Positions 33,152 to 38,704 of a DNA stretch of 38,704 bases are shown piece by piece. The translations under genes were made by a program, and so were the position numbers. Below the pieces are notes generated by a model that had not been told where the DNA came from, made no database searches, and saw only the letters and a list, made by a program, of their open reading frames with translations. Each line of letters begins with the position of its first letter. The stretch's first letter is position 1. The stretch is from CAZTQN01 sp964615765 (lineage in GTDB: Bacteria > Planctomycetota > Phycisphaerae > Phycisphaerales > UBA1924): positions 1 to 38,704 of the forward strand of contig CAZTQN010000035.1 in the NCBI GenBank assembly GCA_964615765.1, read 5' to 3'.

Positions 33152-33772
33152 TTACCCCGCCTCCTCGCGCTCTCCACCCACCGCCCCGTCCGACTGTCGC
33201 AGCGCCCGCGTCAGATACGCCTTCGCGAACACCCAGTGCCGCCGCACCGTCCGCTCGCTCACGCCCAGAAGCGGCCCGATCGCACTCTCCGGCAGCCCAG
33301 CGAAAAACCGCAGCTCCACCACCCGCGCCGCCTCCGGATGCTCGCGCTCCAGTTCCACCAGCGCCTCGTCCAGCACGATCGCGTCGATCGCCGGCTCATC
33401 AGCCCCGACCGGCTCGGCCATCTGCTCCGACGACACCCGCACGCGGTCCCCGCCGCGCTTCTCCCGCCCGCGCGACCGCGCATGATCGATCAGCACCCGA
33501 CGCATCACCTGGGCCGCCAGCGCAAAGAACCGCGCCCGCTCCGCCGACGCCTGCGCCACCGACGACTCCGCCCCCGGCGCCGACTTGAACAGCCGCAGAT
33601 ACGCCTCGTGCACCAGCCCCGTCGCGCTCAGCGTGTGCCCCGCCCGCTCCCCTTCAAGCTCGCGGTGCGCCATCGCCCGCAGCTCCGCGTACAGCAGCGC
33701 GTACATCTCCGCCCCGCCGGAGTCCGCCCCCGGTGGAGGGGGGGGGCCCGCGTCCCGCTCCGGCTCCGACAC
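33152..33772 (-). CDS. ECF-type sigma factor upstream of WD40 kinase
   Basis: A 206-residue ECF sigma factor starting at GTG 33772. Region 2 shows MYALLYAELRAMAHRELEGE, ATGLVHEAYLRLF and FFALAAQVMRRVLIDHARSR. Region 4 shows VVELRFFAGLPESAIGPLLGVSERTVRRHW. The motifs match kinase-associated sigma factors of planctomycetes. Codons 9-14 include a run of nine C residues (33738-33746) coding for Pro, a natural slippage site near the 5' end. A frameshift there would abolish the protein unless translation restarted at Met23. It heads the sigma/kinase/metalloprotease group and lies 53 bases from the dienelactone hydrolase gene. Confidence 0.93.
   Translation of the reverse strand: MSEPERDAGPPPPPGADSGGAEMYALLYAELRAMAHRELEGERAGHTLSATGLVHEAYLRLFKSAPGAESSVAQASAERARFFALAAQVMRRVLIDHARSRGREKRGGDRVRVSSEQMAEPVGADEPAIDAIVLDEALVELEREHPEAARVVELRFFAGLPESAIGPLLGVSERTVRRHWVFAKAYLTRALRQSDGAVGGEREEAG
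33738..33746 (-). repeat. Homopolymer C9 (coding strand) within sigma factor gene
   Basis: Nine consecutive G on the plus strand (C on the coding strand) lie within the first 14 codons of the sigma factor gene. The frame is open with exactly nine. One base more or less would move the gene out of frame. Confidence 0.9.
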
Positions 33773-33825
33773 GCGCGCCTCCCATCACCCGCCATCATCA
33801 ACCCCCGCGCCAGCACAATCCCCGT

Positions 33826-34665
33826 TCACCGCTTCGCCGCAAGCTTCTCCGCGAACAGCGCCCGCAGGGCATCCCAACTCCGCCGGTCGGCCGCCGCGTC
33901 GTACTTCACGCCGTCGATCTTCGCCTTGTCCGCGTCCGGGTTCGTAAACGCGTGCACCGCCCCGCCGTACGAGATGAACACGTAGTCCACCTTCGCCGCC
34001 TTCATCTGCTCGTGGAACGCGGGGATCTGCTCCGGCTTGACGAAAAAGTCGTCCTGCCCGTGACACACCATCACCGTGCCCTTGATGTTCGCGTTGTCCT
34101 TCGCATCGCCCGCGGCGATCGTCGACGCATGGAACGCCACCACCGCCTTCAGATTCTCCGTGTGCTTCAGCCCGCTCCGCGCCAGTTCCAGCGCCACCGT
34201 CCCGCCCATGCAATACCCGATCGCCGCCAGCCGCGTCTTGTCCACGTCCTTCCGCGACGCCAGCACCTCCAGCCCCGCCGCCGCCCGCGCCCGCAGCGCC
34301 GCGTTGTCGCTGAACACTTGCCCGGCCCACTCCGCCGCCTGCTTCGGATCCGTCGTCACCTTCCCCTTGCCATACATGTCGATCGCCAGCGCCACATACC
34401 CCAGCTCCGCCAGCATCGTCGCACGCCGCTCGGCGTACGCGTTGTTCCCCCACCACTCCGGACACACCAACACCCCCGCCCGCGGCTCCTTCGCCGCGTC
34501 GTCATACGCCACCACGCCCTCGAGCACCGTGTCCCCGTGCCGATACTCCACCCGCTCCGTCCGGATCGCCCCGGCCGCCGAGCCAGTCACCCCTACCGCC
34601 CCAACCACCCCGGCCATCGCCGCCACCGCGCCAACCACCAGACCGACAGTTGTGTGCATGCTCAT
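33826..34665 (-). CDS. Exported dienelactone hydrolase family protein
   Basis: A 279-residue alpha/beta hydrolase. ATG at 34665 begins a hydrophobic export segment (VGLVVGAVAAMAGVVGAVGV); the frame is open a little further, to 34704, without a better start. The triad is of the DLH type: nucleophile Cys152 in IGYCMGGTVAL, an acid in CHGQDDFF (Asp205 or Asp206) and His238 in GGAVHAFTNPDADK. PEWWGNNAYAERRA and DMYGKGK are typical of the family. DLH proteins hydrolyse lactones or esters, and many members have unknown substrates. It lies 32 bases after the stop of the large secreted protein gene and shares its orientation. Export is less usual for this mostly cytoplasmic family but common in planctomycete relatives. 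Confidence 0.9.
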   Translation of the reverse strand: MSMHTTVGLVVGAVAAMAGVVGAVGVTGSAAGAIRTERVEYRHGDTVLEGVVAYDDAAKEPRAGVLVCPEWWGNNAYAERRATMLAELGYVALAIDMYGKGKVTTDPKQAAEWAGQVFSDNAALRARAAAGLEVLASRKDVDKTRLAAIGYCMGGTVALELARSGLKHTENLKAVVAFHASTIAAGDAKDNANIKGTVMVCHGQDDFFVKPEQIPAFHEQMKAAKVDYVFISYGGAVHAFTNPDADKAKIDGVKYDAAADRRSWDALRALFAEKLAAKR

Positions 34666-34697
34666 GCCCAAAACATAGCGGCACCCCGCCCACCCCC

Positions 34698-37600
34698 TCA
34701 ACACGGCACAAAGAACGCCGTCAGGAAGTCAAACACGTCCTGCACCGACAACGTCCCCGAGTCGTTGAAGTCCGCCGTCAGGTTGCCGTTCAGATAGTCC
34801 GTCACAAAGTCGAACACGTCCTGCACGCCCACCGCGCCCGAGTCGTCGAAGTCCGCGACGCACAGCGACCGGTCGCAAGAGTCCGGGATCGCGTTGCCGT
34901 TCGCGTCCCCGTCCGCCCCATTCGCCACATCGCACACATCCGGCCGCCCGTTGCTGTTGCAATCCAGCACGCGCCCCGAGAACAGGCGCAGCCACCCCGC
35001 CCCGTCCAGGCCCGCCGCACGCCCCGTCCGCGCGCCGATCACGATCTGGGCCGGCCCGATCGCCGTCGCCGACCCGAACCCATCGCCCGACGTCGGCCGC
35101 GGGCTGTCCAGCACGCCGGCCCGGAACCAGAAGTTCCCGCGCCGCGTGAACACCGACGCGCTCCCCGCCCGCTCAACCCCCGCAACCGCGCGCCCCGACT
35201 CGCCCACCACCAACGTCTCGCCCACCAGCGCCACGCTCGCGCCAAACCGACCGCCCACCACCGGCGTCTGCGCACGCACCCGGCGCTGCTGCGTCCACCG
35301 CGTGTCCGTCCGCCGGAACATGTACGCCGCGCCCGCGTCAATCACGCCGCCAACGTCCTCCCCGCTCGACCCGACCGCGATCACATCCCCGAGAATCGCC
35401 ACCGCCGCGCCATACCCCGCCTCCGCCACCCCCGACCGCGGCCGCAATCGCCCCTGCGACTGCCACCCCACCGGCCCTCGATAAAACACCCACGCCTGCC
35501 CCACCGCCGGCGCCGACACCACCACGTACGGATCATCCACATCCACCGCCGCGCCGAACTCCGACGCGCCGCTCGCGTCCGGCCCGACGATCTGCGTCTC
35601 CACCGCCCAGTTGATCGTGTTGTATCGATACACCCCGACGCGCTCCGCCCCCGGCGCACCGACCACCAGCCGATCCCCGTCCAGGCTCACCGCCGTTCCA
35701 AACCGCGCCCCGGCCCGCGGGCTCGCCTCCGTCACCCGCTGGAAGAACTGCCACCCCAGCCCGACGTTCCTGAAGATGTGCACCGCGCCCGCCCCCGTCT
35801 GCCCGCCCGCCGTCTCGCCCGGCGCGCCGATCGCGACCCACTCCCCGCCGATCGCCGCCCCGGTCCCGAACCGCGCGTCGCGCACACTCGCCGTCGGCGT
35901 CACCTGACCCGAGAACGCCGCCGACGTTCCGTTGAGCCCGTACACCAGCGCCCGCCCCGCGTTCGTCTCGCTCCCAACCGCGAACCCCGGCTCGGTCACG
36001 ATCATCCGCGTCCCGTCCGTCTCAACCCGCGTCGCAAACTCCCCGCCCGCCCGCGGCTGGGATGCCGCCACATCGTTCAGCCCTCGCAGTTCCCGCTCAT
36101 CGCACACCCCGTTGCTGTTGCAGTCGAACGACCCCGTGCACACTACCGTCAACACAATCGGCGAGCTCACCCCGCTCCCGCACACCGTGCTCACCGCGGC
36201 GCACTCATACGGCCCCTCGTCCAGCGGCTCAACCGCCTGGATCGTCAACGTCGTCGTCTGCACGCCCGAGATCCGCCCGCCATCCACCAGGTCCACCCCG
36301 TTCCGCCGCCAGCGGTACGACAGTGTGCCCGCCCCGCTCGCCGACACCCGCAGCATCACCGACTGCCCCGTCGGCGCCGTCACGTTCGCAACAATCGGCG
36401 CCACAAACGGCGGCAGACAGGCCGTCCGCGAGATCACCCCCGACACGATCGACGTCCCGCACGCACTCGTGATCCGACACTGATACCCGCCCTCGTCCCC
36501 CGCCGTCGCCATGCTGATCATCAGCGTCGGACTCGTCGCCCCGCTGATCCGCCCACCGTCCATCAGCACGACACCCTGCTTCAACCACTGATAACTCAGC
36601 GGGAGCGGGTGCGTCGCCTGCACGCTCACCGAGAACGTCGATCCGATCGCGAACGGCCCGCTCGGGCTCTGCAACGTCAGCACCGGGTTCACGCAGCACA
36701 GCCCCGGGCGGCACACCGCCTCCTCCGTCACCCGCCCGCCCGCCGCGACGCACGCGTCACGGCTGGTCAACGTGCACGTCAGATCCGTCGCGCAGCACGC
36801 CGCCAGGCACAAGGGCCCGCCGCACATTGTCCCCAGCCCGACAAACACCCCGCCCGTGCCCGCGCACGCCGCCGCACTCACCGTCGCGCACCCCGCGCCC
36901 GTGCAGCACGCCCCGAGCCCGTCCGTGAACATCAGGCTCGCGTCCCCCGAACTCACCGACGCCACCGGCACCGGGTCGACGACCGTCCCACGCTGCACAA
37001 AGCACGCGAACCGATTGCCCGTCTCCGAATCCCCCAGCGCCGACGCCCGCAGCAGCACCGTCCCGCCCTGATACACAAACTCGAACGTGTACACCGTCCA
37101 CCGCGCGGGGTTCGCGTCCGTGTTCATCGCCGACGGCGCGTCCGTCCCCGGCCCGACCCGCCAACTCAAATGCTGCGGCGCCGACAACGCCAGCGGCACC
37201 AGCGGCGTCGTGAGCCCCGCCAGCCCATCAGGCCCGCCGTTCACGCTCGCCCCGTCCATCATCACCCCGCCGCGAAACGGCCCCACCAGCCCCGTCAGCG
37301 GCCCATCCCCCGGCGTCGTGATCCCCGACGTATCCGGGTTCAGCGGCAGCGCATCATCAACCTGCCGGAACGTCAGCAGACCGCGCGACGTCACGCCCGT
37401 CGAGCTGCCCGCCCGCGTGAGTTGGATCAACGCCGCCGACAACCCGCGCGAGCCGACCTCATCCGCCAGCAGATCGCGTACGCGATACCGCAGTTCCACC
37501 CGATACCGCGTCCCGACCACGCCCTGCACCGTTCCCCCGTCCTGCACGTCCGTGATGACCTCCACCCCCGCCGGCCCGCTCACCGACCGCGCCACCAGCG

Positions 37601-38570
37601 ACAGTTCCAGCCGAAACGCGGAGCACACCCCCGGACCGCACACCAGCGACCCCGCGGCCAGCGTCCCCTGAATCGCCCCGCATTGCGCCTGCGTCGCCAC
37701 CACACACCCCGACGGCGTGCAACACGCCCCCGCCACCTGATCAAACGCGATCGACCCGATCGTCGCCAGCGTCGACGTTGTCGGCACCACGTCCGCCGAA
37801 CCGCCCGTCTGCGTAAAGCACGAGAACACCGGCCCCCCGACGCTCGCCGCCATCGCCTCCACCGCGAACGTCACCCGCCCCGATTGGTACACGAAATCAA
37901 ACGCATACACCGTCCACCGCTGCAGGTTCGAGTTGCTGTTCCCGGGCGTCGGCTGCCCGTTGCTGTCGCTGAGGTTGGGCGTCCACGACCGGTGCTCCGG
38001 CGCCTGGTTCGCAAACGGCCGCACGCTCCCCACGCCCGTCCCATCCCCGTTCCCGACTCCCGCATCACCGACCAACTCCCCGCGAAACGGCCCCGTCAAC
38101 CCCGTCAGGTCCGCCTGCCCAAACGCCGGAAAGCCCGACACGTCCGGGTTCACGATGTTCGCCGACGTCTGCTGCCCGATCGTCAACCGCCCGCGCGCCG
38201 TCGTCCCCGTCCCCATCGTCCGCGCGATCATCAGGTCCGCCGACCGCAGCCCCCGCGACCCGACCGCGTTCGGCACGTTGTCCTGAATCCGATACCGAAC
38301 CTCCACCCGGTACCGGGTGCCCGGCACCGCGTTCACCACCCCACCCGGCAGGATATCGCTCACCGTCTCCGCGCCGCCTGACCCCGTCACCGTCCGCGCC
38401 ACCATCGTCAGGTCGAGCGTGAACGCCGACTGAGCCCGCCCCGCCGGGGTCATCAGCCCCACCGCCGCCATCATCATCAACACCACCCACGCCCGCGTGA
38501 ATCTCCGCGCAACCGCCGCCGAACCCGCTTCTTTACACATTCTCAACACAGTGCCCGGCGTCGCGAACAT
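34698..38570 (-). CDS. Giant secreted protein: duplicated N-terminal domain, Cys-rich modules, Ig-like domains, FG-GAP-like propeller, dockerin tail
   Basis: A 1290-residue exported protein. ATG at 38570 has GGAG six bases upstream, and a long signal peptide ends near GRAQS (about residue 48). Residues 50-313 and 319-588 are two copies of one unit, each finishing in a six-cysteine module; a third such module lies at about 591-626. Two Ig-like domains follow (about 627-811), both with the pattern YxW-x3-G-V-x-L-x-DGGRISG and ending with YxC. Then comes a propeller of FG-GAP/integrin-like repeats (about 835-1195, for example GGEWVAIGAPGETAGG, GDRLVVGAPG). The end is a Cys/Asp linker and two dockerin-like repeats (DFDDSGAVGVQDVF, DFNDSGTLSVQDVF), with Pro-Cys instead of Gly-Cys at the C-terminus. 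No enzymatic site is visible; an adhesive or structural surface role is inferred. Confidence 0.9.
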   Translation of the reverse strand: MFATPGTVLRMCKEAGSAAVARRFTRAWVVLMMMAAVGLMTPAGRAQSAFTLDLTMVARTVTGSGGAETVSDILPGGVVNAVPGTRYRVEVRYRIQDNVPNAVGSRGLRSADLMIARTMGTGTTARGRLTIGQQTSANIVNPDVSGFPAFGQADLTGLTGPFRGELVGDAGVGNGDGTGVGSVRPFANQAPEHRSWTPNLSDSNGQPTPGNSNSNLQRWTVYAFDFVYQSGRVTFAVEAMAASVGGPVFSCFTQTGGSADVVPTTSTLATIGSIAFDQVAGACCTPSGCVVATQAQCGAIQGTLAAGSLVCGPGVCSAFRLELSLVARSVSGPAGVEVITDVQDGGTVQGVVGTRYRVELRYRVRDLLADEVGSRGLSAALIQLTRAGSSTGVTSRGLLTFRQVDDALPLNPDTSGITTPGDGPLTGLVGPFRGGVMMDGASVNGGPDGLAGLTTPLVPLALSAPQHLSWRVGPGTDAPSAMNTDANPARWTVYTFEFVYQGGTVLLRASALGDSETGNRFACFVQRGTVVDPVPVASVSSGDASLMFTDGLGACCTGAGCATVSAAACAGTGGVFVGLGTMCGGPLCLAACCATDLTCTLTSRDACVAAGGRVTEEAVCRPGLCCVNPVLTLQSPSGPFAIGSTFSVSVQATHPLPLSYQWLKQGVVLMDGGRISGATSPTLMISMATAGDEGGYQCRITSACGTSIVSGVISRTACLPPFVAPIVANVTAPTGQSVMLRVSASGAGTLSYRWRRNGVDLVDGGRISGVQTTTLTIQAVEPLDEGPYECAAVSTVCGSGVSSPIVLTVVCTGSFDCNSNGVCDERELRGLNDVAASQPRAGGEFATRVETDGTRMIVTEPGFAVGSETNAGRALVYGLNGTSAAFSGQVTPTASVRDARFGTGAAIGGEWVAIGAPGETAGGQTGAGAVHIFRNVGLGWQFFQRVTEASPRAGARFGTAVSLDGDRLVVGAPGAERVGVYRYNTINWAVETQIVGPDASGASEFGAAVDVDDPYVVVSAPAVGQAWVFYRGPVGWQSQGRLRPRSGVAEAGYGAAVAILGDVIAVGSSGEDVGGVIDAGAAYMFRRTDTRWTQQRRVRAQTPVVGGRFGASVALVGETLVVGESGRAVAGVERAGSASVFTRRGNFWFRAGVLDSPRPTSGDGFGSATAIGPAQIVIGARTGRAAGLDGAGWLRLFSGRVLDCNSNGRPDVCDVANGADGDANGNAIPDSCDRSLCVADFDDSGAVGVQDVFDFVTDYLNGNLTADFNDSGTLSVQDVFDFLTAFFVPC
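36807..37616 (-). repeat. Internal duplication, copy 2 (residues 319-588)
   Basis: Copy 2, offset from copy 1 by 269 residues. It contains the same landmarks (GTRYRVELRYR, VGSRGL, LTGLVGPFRG, RWTVYTFEFVYQ, GACCTGAGC) and is contiguous with copy 1 apart from a short joint. Confidence 0.88.
37632..38423 (-). repeat. Internal duplication, copy 1 (residues 50-313)
   Basis: Copy 1 of a unit of about 265 residues. Aligned landmarks shared with copy 2 are LVAR/MVAR near its start, GTRYRVE, VGSRGL, LTGL.GPFRG, RWTVY.F.FVYQ, CF.Q and the closing GACC module. Confidence 0.88.
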
Positions 38571-38651
38571 GAGATTCTCCTGAGTCTCTCAGTATCCGCG
38601 TTCTCCGGACCTCGGCAACCAAAAACACCCCACCCGTCCCCCTTTTTCCCC

Positions 38652-38704
38652 GGGGGGGGGGGGGGGGGGGGGGGGGGGGCGGGGGGGGGGGGGGGGGGGG
38701 GGGG
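38652..38704. other. Terminal poly-G, probable contig-end artefact
   Basis: Every base from 38652 to the window end is G except a C at 38680. Such ends are typical of no-signal calls in two-colour sequencing carried into an assembly edge. The 80 bases before it (38571-38651) hold only the ribosome site and presumptive promoter of the leftward secreted-protein gene. Confidence 0.8.

Noticed and set aside
34650..38381. 1243-codon plus-strand open frame
   Set aside because: It is Arg/Pro/His-rich and runs exactly opposite the well-structured secreted protein; the lack of stops is expected from GC-rich codon use.
38652..38704. Terminal poly-G as a biological G-quadruplex or telomere-like end
   Set aside because: A near-pure G run exactly at the contig edge is best explained as a sequencing or assembly artefact.
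1..38704. CRISPR arrays, tRNA/rRNA genes, insertion sequences or prophage genes
   Set aside because: No regularly spaced repeats, cloverleaf-type sequence, transposase or integrase motifs, or phage structural genes were recognised on either strand.

Overview
The window is about 38.7 kb of very GC-rich bacterial DNA and looks like the end of a contig. Many secreted proteins end in a dockerin-like doublet (D-x-N/D-x-S/N-G followed by VQDxFxFL and a W/Y-F aromatic pair) that finishes in or near Gly-Cys. Together with abundant ECF sigma factors paired with Ser/Thr kinases, this points to a planctomycete of the Phycisphaerae/Phycisphaerales type. That assignment is inference from protein style; no rRNA or tRNA gene was seen. 

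Layout. (1) 1-4958: an RND efflux locus. A tetR - outer-membrane factor - RND pump operon runs leftward with ATGA overlaps (the pump is cut by the window edge). The membrane-fusion protein is divergent, and a perfect TetR-type palindrome lies between them. (2) 4977-10406, leftward: a four-gene operon of ECF sigma factor, small anti-sigma-like protein, TPR-CHAT (caspase-like) protease and exported subtilisin-like peptidase. The last two genes overlap by GTGA. (3) 10569-12866, rightward: GC-dockerin secreted proteins, one with a textbook terminator after it, and a probable orphan dockerin fragment behind a G-rich tract. (4) 12880-16106, leftward: ECF sigma plus a transmembrane Ser/Thr kinase with a TPR-like C-terminus. 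(5) 16352-26020, rightward: an eleven-gene metabolic cluster. It holds three YcaC/isochorismatase-fold hydrolases, a MarR regulator, an NAD(P)-binding protein, the RuMP formaldehyde-fixing pair hxlB-hxlA, an exported YciI-like protein, a DoxX-like membrane protein, a Tat-type YtcJ-like amidohydrolase and an alginate-export-type outer-membrane barrel. (6) 26072-38570, leftward: a 1290-residue secreted Ig/FG-GAP-like protein, an exported dienelactone hydrolase, an ECF sigma, a WD40 Ser/Thr kinase and a 1166-residue secreted metzincin-type metalloprotease. The last 50 bases are almost pure G and are probably a sequencing artefact.

How it fits together. Three separate sigma-led signalling modules (sigma/CHAT/subtilase, sigma/kinase-TPR, sigma/kinase-WD40) lie within 29 kb, two of them adjacent to or including secreted proteases with GC-dockerin tails. 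The two strongest candidates for an under-described system are the sigma/anti-sigma-like/CHAT/subtilase operon and the cluster combining an outer-membrane barrel, exported hydrolases and formaldehyde fixation. A recurring six-cysteine module of fixed spacing (CC-x4-5-C-x7-C-x10-13-C-x4-C) decorates the secreted proteins and is worth defining as a domain.
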